Shown here one piece after another: positions 24,544-34,382 of a DNA stretch of 64,000 nucleotides. The translations under genes and the position numbers were made by a program. The stretch lies in NCBI GenBank assembly GCA_016717855.1, contig JADKEV010000024.1, forward strand, positions 1 through 64,000. Reading direction: 5' to 3'. The notes below the pieces were generated by a model. The model was given only the letters and a program-made list of their open reading frames with translations, was not told where the DNA came from and ran no database searches. The DNA comes from Betaproteobacteria bacterium. Its GTDB lineage: Bacteria > Pseudomonadota > Gammaproteobacteria > Burkholderiales > Casimicrobiaceae. Numbering within the stretch: position 1 is the first letter of the stretch; every line of letters begins with the position of its first letter.

Positions 24544-25503
24544 TTGCCGGAATTGACGCCCCAGGTCACGCGCGCCGATATCGTCCGCGCGCAAGCGCGG
24601 ATGTTCGACGACTTCAAGCCCTTCCTGCGCCGCACGCCGGTGCAGAAGCTCGCAGGTTCGGCGATCGGCCTGGAGTGCGCCGAGGTCTGGTTCAAGCTGG
24701 AACAGTTGCAAGTGGGCGGCAGCTTCAAGGCCCGCGGCATGCTCAACCGGCTGCTCTCCAATGTCATCCCCGGCAGCGGCGTGATCATCGCCTCCGGCGG
24801 CAACGCCGGGATTGCGTGCGCACAAGCGGCCAATGCATTGGGCGTGACCTGCGAAGTCTACGTGCCCGAACTCTGCCCGCCGGCCAAGCAGCAGAAGCTG
24901 GCGTCGCTGGGGGCCACGGTCATCGTCGGCGGCGCGTTCTACCCGCAGGCGCTGCAGGCGTGCCTGGACCGGCAGCGGAGCACGGGCGCGCTGCTCGTCC
25001 ACGCCTATGACCAGCCGGAAGTGGTCGCCGGCGCCGGGACGCTGGCGCTGGAAATCGAGGCGCAGGCCGGCATTCCGGATTCGGTGCTGGTCAGCGTCGG
25101 CGGCGGCGGCTTGATCGCGGGACTGGCCGCGGGTTTCGAGGACCGCACCCGCGTCGTGGCGCTCGAACCGGAACTCTGCCCCACGCTGTTCGAGGCGCGC
25201 CGGCAGCGGCAACCGGTCGACGTGGACGTCGGCGGGATCGCCGCCGACTCGCTGGGCGCGCGGCGGATCGGGCGGATCGCCTGGGACGTGACCGAGAAGT
25301 GGGTCAGGCAGTCGCTGCTGGTGAGTGACGAGGCGATCCGGGCGGCGCAGCTCTGGCTGTGGCGCGAAATGCGACTGGCCGTCGAGCCCGCGGCGGCGCT
25401 GCCGCTGGCTGCCATGCAGTGCGGCGCCTACGTGCCGCGCGCCGACGAGAAGGTGTGCCTCATCGTCTGTGGCGCAAATTTCGACCCAGCGGCGCTGGCA
25501 TAG
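24544..25503 (+). CDS. Threonine dehydratase-like PLP enzyme (EutB-like)
   Basis: A 319-aa fold type II PLP enzyme. The PLP lysine is in GGSFKARG (about residue 61), the phosphate-cradling segments are SGGNAG and VGGGGLIAG, and the C terminus has LIVCGAN. There is no ACT regulatory domain, so it is a catabolic dehydratase, epimerase or lyase rather than biosynthetic IlvA. The start is TTG at 24544 behind GAAGGAA, with no ATG near. EutB-like dehydratases accompany EutC, EutD and EutE in ectoine loci; the EutC-type partner is not here. Confidence 0.87.
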   Translation: MPELTPQVTRADIVRAQARMFDDFKPFLRRTPVQKLAGSAIGLECAEVWFKLEQLQVGGSFKARGMLNRLLSNVIPGSGVIIASGGNAGIACAQAANALGVTCEVYVPELCPPAKQQKLASLGATVIVGGAFYPQALQACLDRQRSTGALLVHAYDQPEVVAGAGTLALEIEAQAGIPDSVLVSVGGGGLIAGLAAGFEDRTRVVALEPELCPTLFEARRQRQPVDVDVGGIAADSLGARRIGRIAWDVTEKWVRQSLLVSDEAIRAAQLWLWREMRLAVEPAAALPLAAMQCGAYVPRADEKVCLIVCGANFDPAALA

Positions 25504-25522
25504 AGCGCGCCCGTTCCCACCC

Positions 25523-25583
25523 GTAGGATGGGTGGAGCGCAGCGATACCCATCGATGGTGGGTCGAGCGCATCGAAACCCATC
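25523..25583 (+). repeat. 31-base intergenic repeat, left arm plus degenerate second unit (copy C)
   Basis: A canonical left arm at 25523-25553 (GTAGGATGGGTGGAGC ... ACCCATC) is followed directly by a diverged unit in the same orientation (GGTGGGTCGAGCGCATCGAA then ACCCATC, 25557-25583). No right arm is present. It lies upstream of the VapBC genes. Confidence 0.88.
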
Positions 25584-25622
25584 GTCACCTTCAAAGGCCA
25601 GGGGACTCGCACGCAACAAGCC

Positions 25623-25647
25623 GTGCTACACTGAACCCGTGTAGCAC
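25623..25647. promoter_or_regulatory. Perfect palindrome, probable VapBC operator
   Basis: GTGCTACAC and GTGTAGCAC form a perfect 9-base inverted repeat with a 7-base spacer, ending 19 bases before the antitoxin ATG. VapB-type antitoxins bind such palindromes to repress their own operon; that role here is inferred from position. Confidence 0.75.
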
Positions 25648-25666
25648 AGCTTTTGGAGACGAACGC

Positions 25667-25897
25667 ATGGCAAACCTGACGATCGCAATACCCGATGAAA
25701 TCCTGAAAAGCGCCCGCCGGCGGGCGCTCGAGCAAGGCACGTCAGTCAACGCCGTGCTGCGCGATTACCTCAGCCAGTTTGCGGGCGCGCAATCCGCGCA
25801 GGCGAGCGCCGCCCAGCGCGTGCTGGAGTTGTCCAAAGCGGCCCGCTCGGGCCGCGGCAAAGCCACGTGGACCCGCGACGCCCTGCACGAACGATGA
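25667..25897 (+). CDS. vapB: VapB-type antitoxin
   Basis: A 76-aa protein. The N-terminal 40 residues (MANLTIAIPDEILKSARRRA, then an alternating beta-alpha pattern) look like a ribbon-helix-helix DNA-binding domain. The basic, Ser/Ala-rich tail probably wraps the toxin. ATG 25667 follows TTTTGGAGAC. Its stop overlaps the toxin start as ATGA, so antitoxin and toxin are coupled. A palindrome just upstream is the likely autoregulatory site. Confidence 0.82.
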   Translation: MANLTIAIPDEILKSARRRALEQGTSVNAVLRDYLSQFAGAQSAQASAAQRVLELSKAARSGRGKATWTRDALHER

Positions 25898-26307
25898 AGA
25901 GTTTTTTCGACACCAATGTCCTCGTCTATCTGTTCGACGCGGACTCTCCGGTCAAGCGCAGGAAGGCGCGCGCCCTCTTCCAGAAACACGCGGGCGACGG
26001 CGACATCCTGTTGAGCACGCAGGTGCTGCAGGAGTTTTACGCCGCCGTCACGCGCAAACTGGCGCGGCCGCTTGGCGCGGCGGCGGCCGAGGAAGCAGTA
26101 ACGAATTTCGCGGAGCTCCCACTGGTGCAGGTCGACAGCAGGATGATCCTCGCCGCCATACGCCGCAGCCGCAACAACCAGCTTTCGCTCTGGGATGCGC
26201 TGATCGTGCAGGCCGCAATCGAAGGTCATGCGAGCACGCTCTATTCCGAAGACATGCAACATGGACTACTGCTCGACGGCCTGCGAGTAATTAACCCGTT
26301 TTCGTAG
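25894..26307 (+). CDS. vapC: PIN-domain toxin, VapC type
   Basis: A 137-aa PIN-domain ribonuclease. The acidic active-site residues are visible: D6 in FFDTNVLVYLFD, E in LQEFYAAVTRK, D in SLWDALIVQAA and the final SEDMQHG. Members cleave tRNA or rRNA and are held inactive by VapB. The ATG at 25894 overlaps the antitoxin stop; a start at 25867 would lie within the antitoxin gene. The pair lies between the catabolic cluster and two glycosyltransferase-like genes, a typical accessory position. Confidence 0.88.
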   Translation: MKSFFDTNVLVYLFDADSPVKRRKARALFQKHAGDGDILLSTQVLQEFYAAVTRKLARPLGAAAAEEAVTNFAELPLVQVDSRMILAAIRRSRNNQLSLWDALIVQAAIEGHASTLYSEDMQHGLLLDGLRVINPFS

Positions 26308-26440
26308 GCCGGCGCCCGGGCCCTGCCTGATTGAGGGATCCCCGGCTGAAATTCCCGAAGCAATTCACCCATGCTTGCCCACGGAGCAAACCTGGTGCCA
26401 CAATCGCCCTTCAAATAGGCCGGTCCGCGGACCTGGGGTA

Positions 26441-27475
26441 ATGGAAACAGAGAAGCTCAAGGTCTTGACCTACCGGTGGCACTGTGCCCACCAGTACGAG
26501 CTCTGGAAGCTCGGTTTCCAGGTGGAGCTGTGGCATAAGCCGGGGGTCACGATGAACTGGGACTACGCGTCCCGCCCAATGCCGGGCAACGCGAAGCTGG
26601 TGACCCCGGAACAGGCCGCGGCGACCCGATACGATCTGGTTATCCTGCACTTCGACGAGAACATCCTGGTCCCGCACAAAGCCCGTGGCGCCCTGGGCTT
26701 GAACTGGGGCGCGGCTTTCAAGGAACTCCGGCGACGGCCGGAGCCGAAAGTGGCCATCTGCCACGGCACGCCGCTCACGGTGGGCAGCTTCGATATCCGG
26801 CATTCCGGTCCGGTGGTCGTGGATGAGCGCGATCGCCAGGATCTGGTCGACCTGCTCGGGGCTATCCCCGTTGTCTGCAATTCCCACGCGGCGATGCGCC
26901 AATGGGGATTCAGGAACGGTTTCGTCATCTGGCACGGCATCGATCCCAACGAGTTCCCTTACCAGGCACCCAAGCGCCCCGAAGTGCTGATCACCTGCTC
27001 GGACATGCATGCAAGACCCTGGTACCAGGGTTACTTCTTTGCCCGGGAGGTGGCCAGGGGATTGCCCGTGCACCTGATCGGCCGGGATCCGGAGAGGAAG
27101 TTTGCGCCCGTGACCCTGCCGGCCGGTCCCGATCGGTTCAGCCAGTACGTCAAGGCCATAGGCGAGTACCTCATCTTCATGAACCCGACGCTGCTCTCGC
27201 CGATGCCGCGTTCCCGGATCGAAGCGGCGATGACCGGCGCATGCATCGTGACCACGAATCACCACGACGAGGACATGTGGATCAAACAGGGTGTCAATGG
27301 GTACTACACCAACGATGCCTCTGAAATGCGGGAAATGATCACTGACCTGCTCGAGCACCCCGACAAGGCCATGCAGATCGGGCGGACGGGCAGCAACGAC
27401 TTCGCGAGTCTTTTCCACGTGAACCGGTATCTGGACGACTGGAAGGAGCTGCTGCACAGGGAGGTATTCAACTGA
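26441..27475 (+). CDS. Glycosyltransferase-like protein (GT-B fold)
   Basis: A 344-aa protein without a signal peptide. The second half resembles GT-B glycosyltransferases: a basic LIGRDPERK segment, then SRIEAAMTGACIVTTNHHDEDMW with the acidic nucleotide-sugar loop, and GVNGYYTNDASEM, close to the E-AM--G-PVV and G-NG phrases of family 4. ATG 26441 follows TGGGGTA. Base composition looks somewhat lower in GC than the flanking metabolic genes, and the neighbour is another glycosyltransferase-like gene. Donor and acceptor are unknown. Confidence 0.65.
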   Translation: METEKLKVLTYRWHCAHQYELWKLGFQVELWHKPGVTMNWDYASRPMPGNAKLVTPEQAAATRYDLVILHFDENILVPHKARGALGLNWGAAFKELRRRPEPKVAICHGTPLTVGSFDIRHSGPVVVDERDRQDLVDLLGAIPVVCNSHAAMRQWGFRNGFVIWHGIDPNEFPYQAPKRPEVLITCSDMHARPWYQGYFFAREVARGLPVHLIGRDPERKFAPVTLPAGPDRFSQYVKAIGEYLIFMNPTLLSPMPRSRIEAAMTGACIVTTNHHDEDMWIKQGVNGYYTNDASEMREMITDLLEHPDKAMQIGRTGSNDFASLFHVNRYLDDWKELLHREVFN

Positions 27476-27488
27476 TGGAGGCGAAGGG

Positions 27489-28457
27489 ATGGCAATCCGC
27501 AAAGTGGGCTTCATTTTGGTTGGGGACCGGGCTACCGCCTCTGCCCGGCTGCGCGGCCATAACGTCATCGATTTCCTTCCGGAGTGCGCCGAGCAATACA
27601 ATCCGGCAAACCGTGACCTCTATCAGGTTGTTGTCTTCCAGAAGCGCTACGAAGAACGTGACATCGCCCTAGCGAGTGACCTGCGCAACCGCGGCAAGAA
27701 GATCGTGTTCGACATGTGCGACAACTATCTGTCGGATGCCAGGAAGAGACCCCTGTTGGAGCGAATCTGCCGGATCGCGCACGTCACCACCACGGCTTCG
27801 GAGCAACTCGAGGAACTCTATGCGCCGTTGAGCAACAGGGTCGTGATGATCGCGGACGGTTTGCTCGACACTGCGAAGTCGAAGGCACACGGGCCGAAAT
27901 TTCAACCGGTGCTGCTGTGGTTCGGCAACCATGGCGAGAGAGTGCTCGGCGAAGAGCGGGGGATGGGCGACTTGCTCATGCTGCGCAAGCCGCTGGAGTA
28001 CCTCGCAAAGCACAATGTTCTGCTGAAGGTGGTCTCCAACTCGAGGGAAAAGTACCAGCGCCTGGTGCACCCGCTACCGATTCCATCGGTCTACAGGGAG
28101 TGGGCCATCTCGACGATCGAAGACGAACTGCTTTCTGCGGAAGCAGTCCTGATTCCGGTCAAGGTGGACGATTTCTCGCGCTGCAAGTCGAACAACCGGG
28201 CGGCCGAGGCCATGTTGCGCATGCTTCCGGTGGTGGCCAGCCCGATCCCGTCTTACTCGGGCACGATCGAACACGCGAAGAACGGCTTCCTTTGCTCCGG
28301 ACCCGGCGAGTGGAGTGCCGTGCTCGACGAGCTCCTGTCCAGCCCGGCGCGGCGCCAGCAGGTCGGGATGCTCGCCAGGGAAAAAATCGCGAAGGACCAC
28401 CTGATGAAGGATGTCTGCCGGGATTGGCGGCGGCTGTTCGACGAGCTGGCGCACTGA
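27489..28457 (+). CDS. Glycosyltransferase-like protein
   Basis: A 322-aa protein starting VGFILVGDRATASARLRGHNV, which suggests an N-terminal Rossmann-type domain. The C-terminal part has SNNRAAEAMLRMLPVVASPIPSY and AKNGFLCSGPGEWSAVLDEL, the usual GT-B acceptor-side motifs. It starts 13 bases after the previous gene, so the two are cotranscribed and may act on the same surface glycan. No sugar-nucleotide synthesis genes are nearby, so the pathway is unclear. Confidence 0.62.
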   Translation: MAIRKVGFILVGDRATASARLRGHNVIDFLPECAEQYNPANRDLYQVVVFQKRYEERDIALASDLRNRGKKIVFDMCDNYLSDARKRPLLERICRIAHVTTTASEQLEELYAPLSNRVVMIADGLLDTAKSKAHGPKFQPVLLWFGNHGERVLGEERGMGDLLMLRKPLEYLAKHNVLLKVVSNSREKYQRLVHPLPIPSVYREWAISTIEDELLSAEAVLIPVKVDDFSRCKSNNRAAEAMLRMLPVVASPIPSYSGTIEHAKNGFLCSGPGEWSAVLDELLSSPARRQQVGMLAREKIAKDHLMKDVCRDWRRLFDELAH

Positions 28458-28603
28458 ATCCCCCGGTCGCGCGGGCAAGCCGGCGTCGCCGCGGGACGCG
28501 TCGCACAGCGTCCAGCAGCGTACCTCCGATCCGAGTTTCGCCGTGCTACCATCCGGCGAGCAGGCGCGCGACCAGTCCTGCCACGCCCAAGGAGGAAAAC
28601 ATC

Positions 28604-30184
28604 ATGACTGCACCGAACGCCGGCGCCATGCGCCCGCACTCTATCGCCCGCAAGGCGCTTGCGGCCTGCGCGATATGTCTGCTTGCCGCCGCGCTGCCAC
28701 AGGACGTGCAGGCGCAGAAACGCGCCACCACGCTGATCTTCGGCCAGGAAGCGCCGCCGCCCACGCTCGATCCGCACTTCTCGACCTCGATCGCCACGCG
28801 CAACGTGGCGATGCACATCTTCGAGCAACTGGTCACGCGCGACGAGGACAACGGCGTCATCCCGGAGCTGGCGGAGAGCTGGCAGATCAGCCCGGATGGC
28901 CTGACGTACACGTTCAAGATCCGCGGCGGGCTGAAGTTCCACAATGGAAAGGACCTCACGGCCGCCGACGTCAAGGCGTCGTTCGAGCGCTACAAGCGGA
29001 TGGCGCTGGCGAAGGTGACGCTGGCCCCGGTGGTGGCGATGGAAGCGCCGGATCGCAGCACGTTCGTGCTCAAGGTCGACAAGCCGCAGCCGGTTTTCCT
29101 CGACGAACTCTCCGCCTTCGTCGTGCCAATCGCGATCATTCCTTCCGAGCAGGCCGACCGCGAGGGCGGCAAGATCGACCTGATCGGCACCGGGCCGATG
29201 CAGTTCGTCGAGTGGGTGCCGGACAGCCACATTCGGTTGAAGCGCTTCGACGGCTACAAACCAGACACGCGTTTCAAGGGCTCGAATGGCTTCGGCGGCC
29301 ACAAGGTCGTCTGGTTCGACACAGTCGACTTCAAGCTGGTCAAGGAACCCGGCGCGCGGGTCGCGGGGCTGGAGTCGGGGCAATTGCAGATCATCGAGGA
29401 CCTGCCGGAGGAGTCCGCCAAGCGACTGGCCAAGGACAAGAGCGTCATCATCCATGACCTGAAGAATTTCTGGCTGCAGGGCGCGTGGGTCAATCACGCA
29501 CGGCCGCCGACCAGCGACCTGCGCGTGCGCCGCGCGATCCAGCTCGCGCTGGACATGGAAACGATCATGGAGATCGCCACCGACGGCGCGTACACGCTGC
29601 AGCCGGGCCTCCAGTATCCGGGCAACCCGTACTACGTGAAGAACGGCGAGGCGCTCTACAACGCCAGGGATCCGAAGAAGGCCGCCGCGTTGCTCAAGGA
29701 AGCGGGCTACAAGGGCGAAGAGCTGGTCATCATCACCAACTCCAGCTATCAGAGCATGTACAAGGCGGCGCAGGTCGTCAGCGAGCAGCTGAAAGCGGTG
29801 GGCTTCAAGGTCCGCGTCGATGTCTTCGACTGGGCCACCGCGATGAACCATCGCCGCAACAAGGACGCCTGGAACCTGTGGTTCACCGGCCAGGGCTCGG
29901 GGCCATCGGTCGGGCCGTTCTCGGCATTGAAGGACGTCGTCTCGCCGCAGAACAACCAGTTCGTGCCCGACCCGGTGCTCGACAAGCTGTTCGCCGAGAT
30001 GGTGGGAGGCGCCACGTTCGAGGCGAGGAAGGCCACGTTCGGCAAGTTCCAGGAGCGGGTCTACGAGCAGGTGCTGTTCCTGAAGTTCGGCGACCTCGTG
30101 AGGAAGCAGGCGTCGCGCGCGAACGTGAGGGGGTTTGTGCCGTACCGGATACCGCGGCTGTGGAACGTCTGGGTGGAGGGGTGA
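28604..30184 (+). CDS. Dipeptide/oligopeptide-type ABC transporter substrate-binding protein (DppA/SBP_bac_5)
   Basis: Periplasmic binding protein, 526 aa, the standard size for family 5. A signal peptide ends near DVQAQ (residue 37). ATTLIFGQEAPPPTLDPHFSTS starts the mature protein, and WQISPDGLTYTFKIR and GLKFHNGKDLTAADVKASFERY are diagnostic. GGAGGAAAAC precedes ATG 28604. It heads an operon with two permeases and two ATPases. The class covers peptides, nickel and other amines, so the ligand is open. Confidence 0.93.
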   Translation: MTAPNAGAMRPHSIARKALAACAICLLAAALPQDVQAQKRATTLIFGQEAPPPTLDPHFSTSIATRNVAMHIFEQLVTRDEDNGVIPELAESWQISPDGLTYTFKIRGGLKFHNGKDLTAADVKASFERYKRMALAKVTLAPVVAMEAPDRSTFVLKVDKPQPVFLDELSAFVVPIAIIPSEQADREGGKIDLIGTGPMQFVEWVPDSHIRLKRFDGYKPDTRFKGSNGFGGHKVVWFDTVDFKLVKEPGARVAGLESGQLQIIEDLPEESAKRLAKDKSVIIHDLKNFWLQGAWVNHARPPTSDLRVRRAIQLALDMETIMEIATDGAYTLQPGLQYPGNPYYVKNGEALYNARDPKKAAALLKEAGYKGEELVIITNSSYQSMYKAAQVVSEQLKAVGFKVRVDVFDWATAMNHRRNKDAWNLWFTGQGSGPSVGPFSALKDVVSPQNNQFVPDPVLDKLFAEMVGGATFEARKATFGKFQERVYEQVLFLKFGDLVRKQASRANVRGFVPYRIPRLWNVWVEG

Positions 30185-30186
30185 GC

Positions 30187-30224
30187 AAGCGGCGGCGGCG
30201 CGAGCCCGGGCCACGCCGCCGCTT
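30187..30224 (+). other. Intercistronic hairpin after the dipeptide-type binding-protein gene
   Basis: AAGCGGCGGCG at 30187-30197 pairs perfectly with CGCCGCCGCTT at 30214-30224 around a 16-base GC-rich loop, immediately after the stop. No T run follows. It mirrors the hairpin after the TRAP binding-protein gene and may favour the binding-protein mRNA segment. Confidence 0.6.
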
Positions 30225-30291
30225 CGCTCCACGTTGCCTTGCCCCCTGACGCGCTGCCTGCCGACCCGCTGCCCAACCCGCCCCTCGCCGC

Positions 30292-31243
30292 ATGATCGAG
30301 TTCATCGTCCGGCGCCTGCTGGTCACGCTGCCGGTGCTGTTGCTGGTCAGCCTGATCGCCGCGTCGATCATGGAACTGGTCCCCGGCGACCCGGCGGTGC
30401 TGATCGCGGGCCAGGGCGCCAGCGACGTCCAGATCGCCCAGGTGCGCGAGCAACTGGGCTTGAACCGGCCCTTCGTCGCGCGGCTCGCGGACTGGCACTT
30501 GGCGCTGGCCCGCGGCGACCTCGGCAACTCGATCCTGCTCAACCGGCCCGTCACCCAGGCGATTGCCGGAGCGGGTCCCGGTGACGCTGGCGCTGGCGGG
30601 ATTCGCGTTGTTCCTGACCGTGGCCATCGGCCTGCCTTGCGGGATGATCGCCGCGGTGTACGCCAACACCTGGATCGACCAGGCCGTGCTGACCTTCGCG
30701 CTGATCGGCGTATCGGTGCCGAACTTCTGGTTGTCCCTGATGTTGATCGTGCTGTTCGGCGTGATGCTGGGCTGGCTGCCGGCCGGCGGCTACATCCCGT
30801 TCGCCGACGATCCTGCGGGCTGGGTCAGGAGCCTCATCCTGCCGGGGTTCTCTCTGGCGCTCCTGCAGGTGGGGCTGCTCGCGCGCATTACCCGCGCGAC
30901 GATGCTGGAGGTCCTGCAACAGGATTACATCCGCACCGCGCGCGCCAAGGGCCTGCCCGTCCTGCTGGTGATCGGCAAGCACGCGTTGAAGAACGTGCTG
31001 GTGCCGGTGATCACCGTGATCGGCATCAGCTTCGGCCTGCTGCTCTCCGGTTCCGTCGTGATCGAGACCGTGTACTCGATCCCGGGCATGGGTCGGCTGC
31101 TGGCCAATGCGGTGTTCGGCCGCGATTACCCGCTGATCCAGGGCGGATTGCTGGTGACGGCGGCGGTACTGGTGATGCTGAACCTGATCGTCGATGTGCT
31201 CTATGCGGTGGTGGATCCGCGGGTGAAGTATGACCGGCGCTGA
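30292..31243 (+). CDS. Dipeptide-type ABC transporter permease DppB (frameshifted)
   Basis: About 316 aa once repaired. The N-terminal part in one frame (MIEFIVRRLLVTLPVLLLVS ... LLNRPVTQAIA) is typical DppB. At 30568-30569 an extra G (GCCGGAGCGG for GCCGAGCGG) moves the reading frame, and the rest continues in the next frame as ERVPVTLALAGFALFLTVAIG with the coupling motif YIRTARAKGLP and the C-terminal VVDPRVKYDRR. Unrepaired, the protein would be lost. All other genes of the operon are intact, which argues for a sequencing error. Confidence 0.85.
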
Positions 31244-32118
31244 GTCCGCCACGCTGGCGCCGGATGCGGCCGACAGTGTGCCCGAGCGGCCGCCGGCGTT
31301 GTGGCGGCGCCTGCTGGCGCACCGGCTGTTCGTGACCGGCGCCGCGATCCTGGGCGTCATGCTGCTGCTGGCGGTCTTCGCGGACCTGATCCAGATCATC
31401 CCGCCGGAAAAGATGCAGGTGCGCCTGCGGTTCAAGACGCCGGACTTCCCGTATCCGCTGGGCACCGACAACTACGGCCGCGACATCTGGAGCCGGCTGG
31501 TCCACGGCGCGCGCCTGTCGCTGGCGATCGGCTTCGCGGTGGCGCTGGCGACGGGTTTCCTGGGCACGCTGATCGGCGTGCTCGCCGGCTACTTCAAGGG
31601 CTTCGACGGCCCGCTGATGCGATTGATGGACGCGCTGATGGCCTTCCCCGCGATCCTGCTCGCCATCGCGATCGCCGCCGCGCTGGGGCCGTCGGCGATC
31701 AACGCGGTGATCGCGCTTACCGCCGTCTACACGCCGCGCACCGCACGCATCGTGCGCTCCACGGTGCTGGTCGTCCGCGAGATGGATTACGTGCAGGCGG
31801 CGAAGGCGTGCGGCGCGCGCCACCTCTGGATCGTCTGGCGTCACGTGCTGCCCAACAGCATGGCGCCGCTGCTGGTCCAGCTCACGTTCATCTTCGCCTA
31901 CGCAATCCTGGCCGAGGCCATCCTGAGCTTCCTCGGCGTCGGCCCGCCGCCACCGGCGCCGACCTGGGGCAACATGATCGCCGAAGGCAAGGACTATCTG
32001 CGCGAAGCGCCGCACATCTGCCTCTTTCCCGGGATGGCGGTGGCGCTGATCTGCCTGGGACTCAACCTGCTCGGCGACGGCCTGCGCGACGTCCTCGACC
32101 CACGGCTGCGGGTGCAGA

Positions 32119-32126
<8 letters not shown>
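31230..32126 (+). CDS. Dipeptide-type ABC transporter permease DppC
   Basis: A 298-aa permease partner of DppB. The family-specific periplasmic loop LGTDNYGRDIWSRLVHGAR lies after helix 1, the coupling motif is YVQAAKACGARHLWIVWRHVLPN, and the C-terminal phrase is GDGLRDVLDPRLR. It starts 14 bases inside the end of dppB, and its own end overlaps the start of the next ATPase by eight bases, so the operon is tightly packed. Confidence 0.93.
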
Positions 32127-33175
<1,049 letters not shown>

Positions 33176-33186
<11 letters not shown>

Positions 33187-34177
33187 GCCCTTGCTGCGCG
33201 TCCGGGGGCTGGTCAAGCACTTTCCGATCATGCGCGGCGTGCTGCTCCCGCGCGCGGCCGGCGCGGTCCGCGCGGTCGACGGACTCGACTTCGACATCGC
33301 CGAGGGCGAGACCCTGGGCCTGGTCGGCGAGAGCGGCTGCGGCAAGACGACGACGGGCAGGCTGGTGCTGCGGATGATCGAACCCAGCGCCGGCACGGTT
33401 CACTTCGCGGGCGAGGATCTGCTGGGCTTGGCGCCCGAGGCGATGCGGCAGCGGCGCCAGCAGATGCAGATCATCTTCCAGGATCCCTACGGCTCGCTCG
33501 ATCCGCGGATGACGGTGAGCGACATTCTTGACGAGCCGTTGCGGATTCACCATGCCGGCGACCGCGTGGCGCGCAACAGGCGCGTGACCGAACTGCTCGA
33601 CGTGGTCGGCCTGCGCCGCGAGTACGCCGACCGCTATCCGCACGAGTTCTCCGGCGGCCAGCGCCAGCGCATCGGCATCGCCCGCGCGCTGGCGTTGAAG
33701 CCCCGCTTCATCGTCTGCGACGAACCGGTCTCCGCGCTCGACGTCTCGATCCAGGCGCAGATCATCAACCTGATGCAGGACCTGCAGAAGGAGTTCGGCC
33801 TGACCTACCTGTTCATCGCGCACGATCTGGGCGTGGTCAAGCACGTCGCCGACCGCGTGGCCGTGATGTACCTGGGCCGCATCGTGGAGATCGCGGACAA
33901 GCGCGCGCTGTACGCGTCACCGCGGCATCCCTACACGCAGGCGCTGCTCGCCGCGGTGCCGATCCCGCGGCCGTCGGCGCAGCAGGCGCTGGCGCCGCTG
34001 CCCGGCGAGATCCCCAGCCCCAGCCATCCGCCGGCGGGCTGCCACTTCCACACCCGCTGTCCGCATGTGCACGAGCGGTGTCGTATCGAGGCGCCGGGGC
34101 TGCAGCAGGTGGCACGAGGGCACCATGCGGCGTGCCATCTGTTGACGCCCATTCCAATTCTCGAGAGAACTCCGTAG
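33176..34177 (+). CDS. Dipeptide-type ABC transporter ATPase DppF
   Basis: A 333-aa second ATPase. Walker A is GESGCGKTT, the Q-loop is IFQDPYGSLDPRM (the QDP-SLDP form of DppF/OppF), the signature is FSGGQRQRI, Walker B is FIVCDEPVSALDV, the switch is IAHDLGVVK, and the oligopeptide C-terminal domain carries CHFHTRCPHVHERC. It starts 11 bases inside the end of dppD. It is the last transporter gene; a repeat pair separates it from the threonine-aldolase-like gene. Confidence 0.93.
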
Positions 34178-34347
34178 GATGGGTGGAGCGAAGCGATACC
34201 CATCAATGGCTGGAGCGAGCGATACGGGGTCGCCACGGCGACCCACCGTGGTTCCGCACCGGTGTCGGGAGGTCGGAACCGCGGTGCTTGCGATACGGTA
34301 TCGTGCGTTCGGACCAGATGGGTATCGCTTCGCTCCACCCATCCTAC
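34174..34347. repeat. Inverted pair of the 31-base intergenic repeat (copy D, co-varying variant)
   Basis: Left arm 34174-34204 and right arm 34317-34347 are exact reverse complements. Both carry the variant GAGCGAAGCGATAC / GTATCGCTTCGCTC instead of GCAGC, so the two arms changed together. The spacer is 112 bases. The pair starts at the last codons of dppF and ends 35 bases before the next gene. Confidence 0.92.
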
Positions 34348-34382
34348 GTTCTACGTTTTGCACCGAAAAGCAGGGACCATCG

